From NCBI RefSeq assembly GCF_000738775.1, contig NZ_JPOC01000003.1, positions 62,001 through 126,000 on the forward strand: 64,000 nt of DNA, in the 5' to 3' direction. The notes under the pieces are model-generated. The model did no database searches and had not been told where the DNA came from. It was given only the letters and a program-made list of their open reading frames with translations. Numbering within the stretch: the first letter of the stretch is position 1; each line of letters begins with the position of its first letter. Below, one piece after another: positions 17,595 to 26,100 of the stretch. Made by a program: the position numbers and the translations under genes. Source of the DNA: Prescottella defluvii (GTDB lineage Bacteria > Actinomycetota > Actinomycetes > Mycobacteriales > Mycobacteriaceae).

Positions 17595-17600
17595 TAAGAT
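17595..17600 (+). promoter_or_regulatory. -10 element ahead of the micropeptide/nitrobindin operon
   Basis: TAAGAT ends six bases before GTG 17607, so the transcript is probably leaderless. Confidence 0.45.
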
Positions 17601-17606
17601 GAGCGC

Positions 17607-17705
17607 GTGGTCATCTTCTTCGAGGTTCTCCTTGCCCTTGCCGCCATCCTGATCACCTGGTTCTCGCTGTACGTCGTGTACCGACTGGTCACCGACAAGC
17701 CGTGA
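17607..17705 (+). CDS. 32-residue single-span membrane peptide coupled to the nitrobindin-like gene
   Basis: A short frame with GTG 17607 and TGA 17703-17705. It encodes 32 residues forming one hydrophobic helix ([20 protein letters not shown] region) with a basic/polar end (YRLVTDKP). Its stop overlaps the GTG of the next gene by four bases (GTGA), and a TAAGAT -10 lies just ahead, so leaderless expression is likely. Function unknown. A membrane anchor or partner for the downstream haem protein is possible. Confidence 0.65.
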   Translation: MVIFFEVLLALAAILITWFSLYVVYRLVTDKP

Positions 17706-18409
17706 GTCAGGATCCGGACGCGGGCTCCGATCAGCAGCCTGCTGACACCGAGTCGCACGCTGCACACGTAGTCCGTGGCAGCGGTGACCGTGCTGTCGCA
17801 GCCGCTGAAGAGCGCGCGAAGGACACGGCGGGACGCAACATCCCGACGCTGCCCGATCTCCCCTTGCCCGAGGACACCGCGAATCTGCGCCTCGGGCCGG
17901 ACCTGCATCCCGGCATGCTCGCCCTCCTGCCGCTCGTCGGCGTGTGGCGCGGCGAGGGCGAGGGTCACGACCAGGAGACCGGCGACTACCCGTTCGGCCA
18001 GCAGATCGTCGTCTCACACGACGGCGGCAACTACCTGGCGTGGGAGTCCCGCAGCTGGCGTCTCGACGCCGACGGTGCGTACGTGGGTCCCGACCAGCGC
18101 GAGAGCGGCTACTGGCGCGTCGCCGGTGACGGCATCCCCGGCAGCACCAACGAAGAGGTCGTCGAACTCCTCCTCACGCACGCGTCCGGTGTCGTCGAAC
18201 TGTTCTACGGCCAGGCACTGACGCAGTCGTCCTGGGAACTCGCGACGGACGTCGTGATCCGCAGCGAGTCCGGCGAGCTGATCGGTGGCGCCAAGCGCCT
18301 GTACGGCATCGTCGAGGGCGGCGATCTGGCGTACGTCGAGGAGCGCGTCGTCGCCGACGGCCCCCTCGCGCCGCGGTTCTCCGCTCGCCTCCAGCGCTAC
18401 ATCGGCTGA
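17702..18409 (+). CDS. Nitrobindin-like / FABP-like beta-barrel protein (DUF1794)
   Basis: A 235-residue protein with a disordered N-terminal part (about 1-60), then a ten-strand lipocalin-like barrel of the nitrobindin family. Motifs include [24 protein letters not shown], containing the GxWxGxG start, YLAWESRSW and the [11 protein letters not shown] end. In M. tuberculosis Rv0813c occupies this position. Nitrobindins of this family bind ferric haem and isomerise peroxynitrite, and an earlier proposal was fatty-acid binding. The haem-ligand His would be in the last strands; I did not identify it with certainty. Confidence 0.85.
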   Translation: MSQDPDAGSDQQPADTESHAAHVVRGSGDRAVAAAEERAKDTAGRNIPTLPDLPLPEDTANLRLGPDLHPGMLALLPLVGVWRGEGEGHDQETGDYPFGQQIVVSHDGGNYLAWESRSWRLDADGAYVGPDQRESGYWRVAGDGIPGSTNEEVVELLLTHASGVVELFYGQALTQSSWELATDVVIRSESGELIGGAKRLYGIVEGGDLAYVEERVVADGPLAPRFSARLQRYIG

Positions 18410-18430
18410 CGACACCCCCAGACAGCAGCG

Positions 18431-18466
18431 ACCCCCGGGCCCGTCCACGAGACGAAACCCGGGGGT
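18431..18466 (+). terminator. Hairpin terminator after the nitrobindin-like gene
   Basis: ACCCCCGGG pairs with CCCGGGGGT around an 18-base loop, followed by TTCGCATTT. It lies 22 bases after the stop codon. Confidence 0.6.
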
Positions 18467-18716
18467 TTCGCATTTCGTGGAGTTCCGATCTGGACGCGAC
18501 CGGAGGGCTCGGGGGTCGGGTAGCTGCCTGGGATTCGCCAGCCGCGCTGCGGTCAGTGAATTCCGAGAGCATCGCGGCTAGGTGACAGCCACCTCACGTG
18601 TCCGTTTGTCATTCAACTTCAGACCACCTCCTTCCTCGTGTACGCCCGAAACTACGCCCGCCCACGACACTCGGCAACGGGTTTTTCGGCGGGATCGGAG
18701 GTCGCTGACCGAACGA

Positions 18717-18756
18717 CGCGAGCCCCGCACCGGAGATGTCCGGTGCGGGGCTCGCG
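18717..18756 (-). terminator. Strong hairpin terminator of the DUF11-like gene
   Basis: A perfect 17-base stem (CGCGAGCCCCGCACCGG and its complement) with loop AGATGT lies about 100 bases beyond the DUF11-like stop codon. It may also stop transcription from the left. Confidence 0.75.
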
Positions 18757-18858
18757 TGGCGTTCGATCACCCACTCATACGCCTGAACGGGAATTCACGG
18801 CACGGTTCCGGTCGCGGACCGTGCCCTCATGTCCCGTTCGCGGCCTAGGGGGTGGGTA

Positions 18859-19638
18859 CTAGCTGCCGTTCTGGAACACGTTGCTGATGATGTCGGCAAT
18901 GAAGCCGGCGGGATCGTTGATGATCGCCGAACCCGACGAACCACCGGCCACCGGGCCCGACGAACCGAAGCCCGACGAATCGAGGCTGCCGGTGACAGCC
19001 TCACCGGCGTTCGACGCACGAGCCTTGACCCAGGCGCCGACCTCGGGGAACTTCTGCATGTTCTGCCACGTGGTGGGCTTGAAGTTGATTCCGCTGTTGT
19101 AGACGTTACCGACGGTCAGGTTGCTCGGCGCCTTGTAGGTGACCTCGAACGTGACGGTGTCCCCGGTGTTCTTCGACAGCCTCCAACCCCCCGACGACAT
19201 CGTGACGGCTCCGGTCGGCGCGTCAGTCGTTGTATCCACGCCCTTTCCGTTGACCTTTGCGCTGCCGGCGACGTACGTGAACTCGGGTCCCGCCGGAATA
19301 TCGACAACAGTCTGGAGGAATCGATCGAGGCCATTCGTCACCGAGAACGTCGTCCGATAGGTCACGAGCCCATCAGGCGCCACGGTGCCGTCGCCGACAA
19401 CCTGTCGGGTGAACTGAACGTTGTCGCTGGAGTCTGTCGCCGACTTCGGGTAGTCGACGCCAGGCTGCGGGACGACACCGCTCGACACCGGTGCGGTGTC
19501 GGCACTGCCCGAACCGAGCGAACCGAGGGAACCGGTGCCCGCAGCGCTGGCGGTGCCGGCGCCGAGTCCGATTCCACCGGCCACGACGGCGGCGGCAGCG
19601 ACGGAGGCCGCGATGCGGCGGGTGAACGTTCGAGACAT
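18859..19638 (-). CDS. Secreted DUF11-like protein, copy 1
   Basis: A 259-residue exported protein with a signal peptide cleaved near TASA-AG (about residue 33) and a Gly/Ser-rich linker. One DUF11-like beta-sandwich follows (about 70-195; VVGDGTVAPDGLVTYRTTF, DIPAGPEFTYVAGSAKV). The Gly/Ser tail ends in a short amphipathic segment (INDPAGFIADIISNVFQNGS). The start at 19638 is preferred over 19644 because AGGAG is seven bases from it. A paralogue lies at 39192-39926. The function is unknown; wall-associated structural or adhesive roles are typical for DUF11 domains. Confidence 0.82.
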   Translation of the reverse strand: MSRTFTRRIAASVAAAAVVAGGIGLGAGTASAAGTGSLGSLGSGSADTAPVSSGVVPQPGVDYPKSATDSSDNVQFTRQVVGDGTVAPDGLVTYRTTFSVTNGLDRFLQTVVDIPAGPEFTYVAGSAKVNGKGVDTTTDAPTGAVTMSSGGWRLSKNTGDTVTFEVTYKAPSNLTVGNVYNSGINFKPTTWQNMQKFPEVGAWVKARASNAGEAVTGSLDSSGFGSSGPVAGGSSGSAIINDPAGFIADIISNVFQNGS

Positions 19639-19766
19639 GTACATGCTCCTTCGGTCGTTCCTGAGGGGGAGGCAGTTCTCGGTAGAACGCGTTTCAATTT
19701 AGTCCGTGAGGTCACGGCAAATCGCCCATTCGATGGTGAATACCGTCACATACTAGCTAGCTTTTC

Positions 19767-19778
19767 GGACGTTCGTCC
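19767..19778. promoter_or_regulatory. Putative operator GGACG-TT-CGTCC upstream of DUF11-like copy 1
   Basis: An inverted repeat with five-base arms lies 129-140 bases before the start codon. The same arms with a two-base spacer occur at 40045-40056, about 119-130 bases before the paralogue, suggesting a shared (TetR-like?) regulator. Confidence 0.5.
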
Positions 19779-19866
19779 ATAAGGGTAGTTACGCGGTGCC
19801 ACAACACTTTTTGCAGTCGCGGACCTGTAACGACATGACCGGGTCCGGCGATGTCTCCGCCGGTTC

Positions 19867-19880
19867 TAGAACATGTTCCA
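19867..19880. promoter_or_regulatory. KstR-like palindrome
   Basis: TAGAACATGTTCCA fits TNNAACNNGTTNNA, the operator pattern of the sterol-catabolism repressor KstR. It lies between cydC and the DUF11-like gene, about 230 bases before the latter. One match by chance in a window of this size is possible. Confidence 0.3.
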
Positions 19881-19917
19881 TAATTGGGTTCGGTGCGGCC
19901 GCGGGCGGCGTCCGCAC

Positions 19918-21645
19918 TCAGGCGTGCTCGGCCGAATTCCGTCCGACACGCTCACTGACACAATCCCCATCGCGGTCCGTTCCGTTACCGACCGTCACGA
20001 TGCGATCGGCGCGAGCATCCGACGGCAACTGGTGCGTGACGAGGACGACGGTCCGATCCCGCTCGACCAGTCCACCGTCCCGATCCAGCAGCGCCCGCTG
20101 AATCCGCGCACCGTCCGCCGCATCGAGGTGCTCGGTGGGTTCGTCGAGCAGCAGCACCCGCGCGGGTGAGACGAGTGCGCGGGCGAGCAGCAGGCGTCGA
20201 CGCTGCCCGCCGGAGACCGCCCGGGCACCACCGCCCAGCGGCGTGTGCACGCCGCGGGGCAACTGCGCCACCCACTCCCCCAACCCGACCGTGCCCAGCA
20301 CGTCGACGGCGGCCTGCTCGTCCAGGTCGCCGCGAGCCACCCGCAGATTCTCGAGAACCGACGTGTCGAACAGATGCGCGTCCTCGGCGAAGAACCCGAT
20401 CTCGCGGCGCAATGCATCGGGCCGGAACCGTGCAATGGGGGTGCCGTCGAGCGACACCGTGCCCTCGATCGGCGGCAGCAGTCCGGCCAGGGTCATCAGC
20501 AGCGTGGTCTTGCCCGCACCGCTCCCCCCGACGACGGCCACTCGGGAGCCCGGGGGCAGATCCAGATCCACCGGCGTGGTCACCTTCTCGCCGCCCGGCC
20601 ACCCGCACCGCACCCCGTCGGCACCGACCCGGCCGGCCCCCGACGGCACCTCGGTGCCCTCCGGGACCGGTTCCCCGGCACGATCGAGCAGCGCCATGAT
20701 CCGACCCGACGCGATCCGCGCCCTGGTCAGGGCGAGCGCCGCCGCCGGCAGAGCACCGGTCGCCTCGAACGCCGCGAGCGGCACCAGCACCAGGATCGCC
20801 AACGACATCGGCGTCATCGCGCCCGGCGTGCCACCGTCCGGCCCGTACAGCGTGATGCCGATCAGCAGGGACCCCAGCACACTGGCCCCGATCGCGAGAG
20901 GGGTCGCCGCGGCCGCGAAGGCCGCGGGCAGGGCAGCACGGTCCGTGGCCCGCACCGCGTCGCGATTGGTGGCCTCCGCGCTCGCGAGGACGTCGTCGAG
21001 GCGTCCGGCCACCCGCAACTCCGACGCATGGTCGAGGGCGGTCACCGCCGTCTCGCTGAACAACGCCGTCGCGGCGGCACTGCGGGACTCCGCGATCCGG
21101 GCCGCACGCGCCGACAGCCACGGCGCCAACACCCCGGACACGGCAAGCGCGACGGCGAGCACCAGCGCGGCGGCCGGCGAGATGAGCCCGAGCAGGACGA
21201 CCGCGGACAACGACATGATCGCGGCGACGGCGATCGGGATCAACGCCCGCACCACGACGTCGCCGAGGGCGTCGACGTCGGCGCCGGTGCGGGCCAGCAG
21301 GTCCCCGCGCCGCAGTCCCGCGGCCGCGGCCGGATCACCGTCCGCCAGGCGGCGGTAGATCATCGTCCGCGCCGACGTGGTGCCGCGCAGCGCGGCGTCG
21401 TGCGTCGCCAGGCGTTCGAGGTAGCGGAAGACGCCCCGGGAGATGCCGAGTGCGCGCACCGCGACGACCGCGACCGTCAGGTCGAGCACCGGCGGCATCT
21501 GCCACGCCTTGGTGATCAGCCATGCCGACAGCGCCGCCAGTGCGAGCGCACTGCCGAGGGTCGCGACACCGGCGGCGACCGCCGCCAGCACCCGTCGCGG
21601 CTGCAGATCCAGCAGCCCGATCGCCCGCACCAGGTCACGATTCAT
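19918..21645 (-). CDS. cydC: Cytochrome bd assembly ABC exporter subunit CydC
   Basis: A 575-residue half-transporter with six helices in residues about 15-310 and an ATPase domain containing Walker A GGSGAGKTT, signature VSGGQRRRL and LLLDEPTEHLD. With CydD it exports reduced thiols (cysteine/glutathione in E. coli) and supports haem insertion into cytochrome bd. It is the last gene of cydABDC; its ATG overlaps the cydD stop (ATGA). Confidence 0.92.
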   Translation of the reverse strand: MNRDLVRAIGLLDLQPRRVLAAVAAGVATLGSALALAALSAWLITKAWQMPPVLDLTVAVVAVRALGISRGVFRYLERLATHDAALRGTTSARTMIYRRLADGDPAAAAGLRRGDLLARTGADVDALGDVVVRALIPIAVAAIMSLSAVVLLGLISPAAALVLAVALAVSGVLAPWLSARAARIAESRSAAATALFSETAVTALDHASELRVAGRLDDVLASAEATNRDAVRATDRAALPAAFAAAATPLAIGASVLGSLLIGITLYGPDGGTPGAMTPMSLAILVLVPLAAFEATGALPAAALALTRARIASGRIMALLDRAGEPVPEGTEVPSGAGRVGADGVRCGWPGGEKVTTPVDLDLPPGSRVAVVGGSGAGKTTLLMTLAGLLPPIEGTVSLDGTPIARFRPDALRREIGFFAEDAHLFDTSVLENLRVARGDLDEQAAVDVLGTVGLGEWVAQLPRGVHTPLGGGARAVSGGQRRRLLLARALVSPARVLLLDEPTEHLDAADGARIQRALLDRDGGLVERDRTVVLVTHQLPSDARADRIVTVGNGTDRDGDCVSERVGRNSAEHA

Positions 21646-23381
21646 GGTGCAGCTTCTCCCGCATCCTCGTCGGCCTCGACGTCCTGTCGGGCCACCACCT
21701 CGATCACCCGGTCCCCCGCCGCCAGCACGGTCGGACGGTGTCCGACGACCACGACGGTTCGGCCGTGGCCGGCGAGTTCACGGAGCGAATCCAACACTGT
21801 CCGTTCGGTTTCGTCGTCCAGGTGTGCCGTCGGCTCGTCGAGCAGCACCACCGGCCGCGACGACACCAGCAGCCGTGTGAGTGCCAGGCGCTGGCGCTGC
21901 CCGAGGGACAGTCCCAGTCCCCCGGCGCCGACGACGGTGTCCCATCCGCGCGGCAGCTCCGCCAGCACGTCGTCGAATCCGGTTGCCCGACATGCCTGTT
22001 GCAGTTGCTCGGCGTGGATGTCGATGTCGCCGACGAGGGCCAGGTTCTCGGCGAGGGTGCCCGGCACGATCACCGGATGCTGCGGCAGCCACGCGATCTG
22101 CGCCCACCAGCCGGCGGGGTCCAGGTCGCGGACGTCGATCCCGTCGATCCGCACCGATCCGGCGTCGGGCTCGGTCAGCCCCAGGACAGCCTGCAGGGCA
22201 GTGGATTTGCCGGACCCGTTCGCACCGGTCAGCACGGTCACTGCACCGGGCCGGCACGTGGCATCGAGCCGGTCCGGCGCCGTCCCGGATCGGGACCGCA
22301 CGCTCAGCCCAGCCAGTTCGACGACGGCGCCCTCGGCCACCACGGTGCGAGTTCCGGTGGGACGCTGTTCGGCTGCCTCGTCGAGCACACCGAACGCCTT
22401 GGTCGCGGCGGCGACACCGTCCTCGGCGGCGTGGAACTGGGCTCCGACCATCCGGAGCGGCAGGTACACCTCGGGCGCGAGGATCAGGGCGACGATGCCC
22501 GGCTCGAGTTCCATGTTGCCGTAGACCAGGCGCAGGCCGATGCTGACGGCGATGAGCGCCACCGACAGCGTCGCGAGCAGTTCCAGCACCATCGAGGACA
22601 GGAACGCGACCCGCAGCGACGACATCGTGGTCTTGCGGTGGGCGTCCCCGAGTTCGCGCACCCGGGTCGCGGGACCGCGCTCGCGGCCGAGCGCCCGCAG
22701 CGTCGGCAGACCGGCCAGCAGGTCCAGCAGCTGCCCGGACAGACGCGTCAACGCGGTGAGCGTCTGCTCGGCCTTCCCCTTGGTGAGCAGGCCGATCAGG
22801 ATCATGAACACGGGGATGAGCGGCAGCGTGACCACGACGATCATCGCCGCCGTCAGGTCCTGCATGATGATCACCACCAGCGTTGCCGGGGTGAGCGTCG
22901 CCGCGAGGATGAGCGCGGGCAGATAGCCCGTCAGGTACGGCTCCAGGGCGCGCACGCCCCGGGTGAGCACGGTCGCGATCTCGTCGCGGCGCGGGTCGAG
23001 GGTGCGCGGTGGCATCCGGACGGCCGCCTGCAGCACCTCGACCTCGAGTTCCGCGACCACCCGGTTGGCGGAGCGGTGGGCGTACCGTGCGTGCAGCCAG
23101 GACGCCAGGACCCGGACGGCGACGGCCGCGGCGAGCCACATCAGGTCGGTGCGCCAGTCCGCGAGAGCCCGCCGGTCCGACGTGATCACCCCGGCCAGGA
23201 TCGTGCCGATGAGCACCGCCGAGACGATCACCATCGCGACGTTGATCGCGGACAGGACCACCGTGAGGATCAGGTAGCCGCGCGCAGACGCGGAGTACTT
23301 CCACAGGCGCGGGTCCACCGGACCTCCGCGCCGCCCCGCCCGTCGACTCGTTCGGGCGGGGCGATCGATCTCGGTACTCAT
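21642..23381 (-). CDS. cydD: Cytochrome bd assembly ABC exporter subunit CydD
   Basis: A 579-residue half-transporter paired with CydC. The membrane domain spans about 35-310; the ATPase has Walker A GANGSGKST and Walker B LLDEPTAHLD. Its signature loop reads LSLGQRQRL, with Leu in place of the second Gly-flanking residue of LSGGQ, a variation common among CydD proteins. ATGA overlaps at both ends show tight coupling with cydB and cydC. Confidence 0.92.
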   Translation of the reverse strand: MSTEIDRPARTSRRAGRRGGPVDPRLWKYSASARGYLILTVVLSAINVAMVIVSAVLIGTILAGVITSDRRALADWRTDLMWLAAAVAVRVLASWLHARYAHRSANRVVAELEVEVLQAAVRMPPRTLDPRRDEIATVLTRGVRALEPYLTGYLPALILAATLTPATLVVIIMQDLTAAMIVVVTLPLIPVFMILIGLLTKGKAEQTLTALTRLSGQLLDLLAGLPTLRALGRERGPATRVRELGDAHRKTTMSSLRVAFLSSMVLELLATLSVALIAVSIGLRLVYGNMELEPGIVALILAPEVYLPLRMVGAQFHAAEDGVAAATKAFGVLDEAAEQRPTGTRTVVAEGAVVELAGLSVRSRSGTAPDRLDATCRPGAVTVLTGANGSGKSTALQAVLGLTEPDAGSVRIDGIDVRDLDPAGWWAQIAWLPQHPVIVPGTLAENLALVGDIDIHAEQLQQACRATGFDDVLAELPRGWDTVVGAGGLGLSLGQRQRLALTRLLVSSRPVVLLDEPTAHLDDETERTVLDSLRELAGHGRTVVVVGHRPTVLAAGDRVIEVVARQDVEADEDAGEAAP

Positions 23382-24415
23382 CCGACCTTCGTAGGTCCTG
23401 TCTTGCGGGACAGCCCGATCGACGGCGGGATGTGCTTGGTGGAGATCCGCTTACGGAACACCCAGTACGTCCAGCCCTGGTAGAGCAGCACGATCGGTGT
23501 GAGAATCACTGCCGCCCAACTCATCACCTTCAACGTGTACGGACTCGACGACGCATTCTCAATGGTGAGACTGAACGCCGGGTCGGTCGTCGACGGCATC
23601 ACGTTCGGGTACAGCGACGCGAACAGCAGCACCACCGTGGCGATCACCGCGAGCGTCGTGAACGCGAACGCCCAGCCCTCACTCTCGGCCCGGGTCAGGA
23701 ACACCACCGCGATCACGGCGATCGCCGCGAGCGCCACCAGGATCCACGTCCAGCCCTTGCCGTGGGCCAACTGGGTCCACAGCACGAACCCGCCCGCGAT
23801 CGGCACCGTCGGGATGGCGAGCTTCTTCGCCAGGTCCGCGGCGTCGATCCGCACGTCATCGGCGGTCTTGAGGGCGATGAACACGGCTCCGTGCAGTGCG
23901 AACACCAGCGCGGTGGTGATGCCACCGAGCAGGGCGTACGGGTTGAGCAGGTCGAAGAAGTTGGACGTGACCTTCTTGTCGGCATTGATCGCGACGCCGC
24001 GGACGATGTTCGCGAACGCGACGCCCCACAGCACGGCCGGGACCCACGAGCCGATCATGATGCCCCAGTCGGCGCGGGCCCGCCATTTGTCGTCGTCGAT
24101 CTTGCCGCGCCATTCGATCGCGACGATCCTCAGGATCAGCGCCACCAGGATGATCAGCAGCGGTAGATAGAACCCGGAGAACAGTGTCGCGTACCAGTCG
24201 GGGAACGCCGCGAACATCGCACCGCCACCGACGATCAACCACACCTCGTTGCCGTCCCAGACGGGTCCGATCGTGTTGAGCAGCACGCGGCGACGGTTCT
24301 CGGTCTTGCCCAGGACGGGCATCAACATTCCGACACCGAAGTCGAACCCCTCGAGTACGAAGTACCCGACGAAGAGCACCGCGATGAGAACGAACCAGAA
24401 TTCCTGCAGTCCCAT
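23378..24415 (-). CDS. cydB: Cytochrome bd quinol oxidase subunit II CydB
   Basis: A 345-residue membrane subunit of the bd oxidase with about eight helices. It starts GLQEFWFVLIAVLFVGYFVLEGFDFGVGML, with the conserved FDFGVG motif, and contains VWDGNEVWLIVGGGAMFAAFP. It pairs with CydA, whose gene ends nine bases upstream. Confidence 0.95.
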   Translation of the reverse strand: MGLQEFWFVLIAVLFVGYFVLEGFDFGVGMLMPVLGKTENRRRVLLNTIGPVWDGNEVWLIVGGGAMFAAFPDWYATLFSGFYLPLLIILVALILRIVAIEWRGKIDDDKWRARADWGIMIGSWVPAVLWGVAFANIVRGVAINADKKVTSNFFDLLNPYALLGGITTALVFALHGAVFIALKTADDVRIDAADLAKKLAIPTVPIAGGFVLWTQLAHGKGWTWILVALAAIAVIAVVFLTRAESEGWAFAFTTLAVIATVVLLFASLYPNVMPSTTDPAFSLTIENASSSPYTLKVMSWAAVILTPIVLLYQGWTYWVFRKRISTKHIPPSIGLSRKTGPTKVG

Positions 24416-24424
24416 GACGGTCTC

Positions 24425-25942
24425 CTAGTACGCGAACGACAGTTGCTCTTCGGCTTCCGGCTCGCCCGGTTCGCCCGGGCCGCCGGCCTTCGGCTTGGGC
24501 CCCTGGCCCGGCGGATGCAGGTCGTGCGGCGACGGTCCCTCGATCGCGTAGCGACGGATCAGGTAGAACCACACCACTCCCAGCGCGCCGTACAGCAGCG
24601 TGAACACCACGAGCGAGGTGACGACCATTCCGACCGGGTGGTCGGAGACGCCCTGGTCGACGGTGAGCCGGATCAGGTCGACGCCGGTCGGGTTGGGGTG
24701 CACGACCCAGGGCTGACGACCCATCTCGGTGAAGATCCAGCCCGCACTGTTCGCGAGGAACGGCGTGGGAATCGCGATGAGGCACAACCACTTGAACCAG
24801 TTCTGGTCCGGGACGCGGCCGCGGCGGGTGACCCACAGGCCGGCGAGCGCGAGCGCCAGCGAACCGGCGGCGAGGCCGATCATCGCGCGGAACGACCAGT
24901 AGGTGACGAACAGATTCGGCCGGTAGTTGCCGGGACCGAACTGCTCCTCGTACTGCGCCTGCAGATCCTCGACGCCCTGCAGGGTCACGCCCTCGAACTT
25001 GCCCTCCGCCAGCCACGGCAGGACGTAGGGCACCTTGAGCACGTGCGTGACGCTGTCGCAGTTGTTGTGCGTACCGACCGTGAGGATCGAGAAATCGGGA
25101 TCGGTCTCGGTATGGCACAGCGACTCCGCCGACGCCATCTTCATCGGCTGCTGTTGGAACATCAGCTTGCCCTGGACGTCGCCGGTGTAGATGAGGCCGA
25201 TACCGGCGATGATCATCACCAGCATGCCCATGCGGGCGGCCGGCCGGAACATCCCCCGCGCGTCCTGGACGAGCGTCTCCGCGTCCTCCGGCGCCGCGGT
25301 CTTGGCCTTGCGCATGTTGCGCACCATCCACCAACCGGCAATACCGACCACGAATGTTGCGGCGGTGAGGAATCCGCCGGCGACCGCGTGGAAGTACGCC
25401 GCGATTGCGGTGTTGTTGGTCAGCAGCGCCCAGATGCTCTCGAGTTCGGCGCGTCCGGTCTCGGGGTTGAAACGCGCGCCGACGGGGTGCTGCATGAACG
25501 AGTTGGCGACGATGATGAAGTACGCCGAGGCGTTGACGCCGATCGCGGCCAGCCAGATCGTCGCGAGGTGGACGCCCTTGGGCAGACGGGTCCAGCCGAA
25601 GATCCACAGGCCGAGGAACGTCGACTCGAGGAAGAACGCGACCAGGCCTTCCAGCGCCAGCGGCGCACCGAAGACGTCGCCGACGAAGCGGGAGTACTCA
25701 CTCCAGTTCATGCCGAACTGGAACTCCTGCACGATGCCCGTCGCGACACCGATCGCAAAGTTGATCAGGAAGAACTTGCCGAAGAACTTGGTGAGGCGGT
25801 ACCAGTGATCCTTCTTCGTGATCACCCACATCGTCTGCATGATCGCGACCAGCGGGGCCAGTCCGATCGTGAGAGGTACGAAGATGAAGTGGTAGACGGT
25901 GGTGATGCCGAACTGCCACCGGGAGACATCCAAGACATCCAT
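24425..25942 (-). CDS. cydA: Cytochrome bd quinol oxidase subunit I CydA
   Basis: A 505-residue haem-bearing subunit that oxidises menaquinol and reduces O2 to water without pumping protons. His18 (VYHFIFVPLTIG) is the haem b595/d-side ligand; GRQPW, the bd hallmark, is present (FTEMGRQPWVVHPN), as is the quinol-binding Q-loop of the short type. ATG 25942 is preceded by CGGAG. It is the first gene of cydABDC, with 158 bases of upstream sequence. Confidence 0.96.
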   Translation of the reverse strand: MDVLDVSRWQFGITTVYHFIFVPLTIGLAPLVAIMQTMWVITKKDHWYRLTKFFGKFFLINFAIGVATGIVQEFQFGMNWSEYSRFVGDVFGAPLALEGLVAFFLESTFLGLWIFGWTRLPKGVHLATIWLAAIGVNASAYFIIVANSFMQHPVGARFNPETGRAELESIWALLTNNTAIAAYFHAVAGGFLTAATFVVGIAGWWMVRNMRKAKTAAPEDAETLVQDARGMFRPAARMGMLVMIIAGIGLIYTGDVQGKLMFQQQPMKMASAESLCHTETDPDFSILTVGTHNNCDSVTHVLKVPYVLPWLAEGKFEGVTLQGVEDLQAQYEEQFGPGNYRPNLFVTYWSFRAMIGLAAGSLALALAGLWVTRRGRVPDQNWFKWLCLIAIPTPFLANSAGWIFTEMGRQPWVVHPNPTGVDLIRLTVDQGVSDHPVGMVVTSLVVFTLLYGALGVVWFYLIRRYAIEGPSPHDLHPPGQGPKPKAGGPGEPGEPEAEEQLSFAY

Positions 25943-26100
25943 GGCTACTCCGAAAAGTCGGCCCGTAGGACAGGCTTCGGGGTCGAGACGTGGGCAGGCG
26001 CTCGATCCCTGTTGACAAAGCTACTGCGGCGAGAAGCTCACCGCAGCCGATTACCTACGACGGAATGTAGTAGACCTTCCGGTCGGCGCCTAGCCCGGGT

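Larger units (their letters stand above)
18410..18858. other. Intergenic region of 449 bases between convergent genes
   Basis: Apart from the two terminator hairpins (18431-18466 and 18717-18756), I see no gene with codon bias, ribosome-binding site or family resemblance here. Short frames in 18582-18862 have frequent rare codons and no recognisable protein. Confidence 0.6.

Noticed and set aside
18582-18862. Short frames in the gap after the nitrobindin-like gene
   Set aside because: No ribosome site, no similarity, and they run through the terminator hairpin.
19863-19878. LexA/SOS box reading of GTTC-GAAC-GTTC
   Set aside because: Spacing between GAAC and GTTC is two bases, not four as in actinobacterial SOS boxes.
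25943-26100. Rex-like site in the cydA promoter
   Set aside because: TTTGTCAACA is present, but no matching second arm at Rex spacing could be found.
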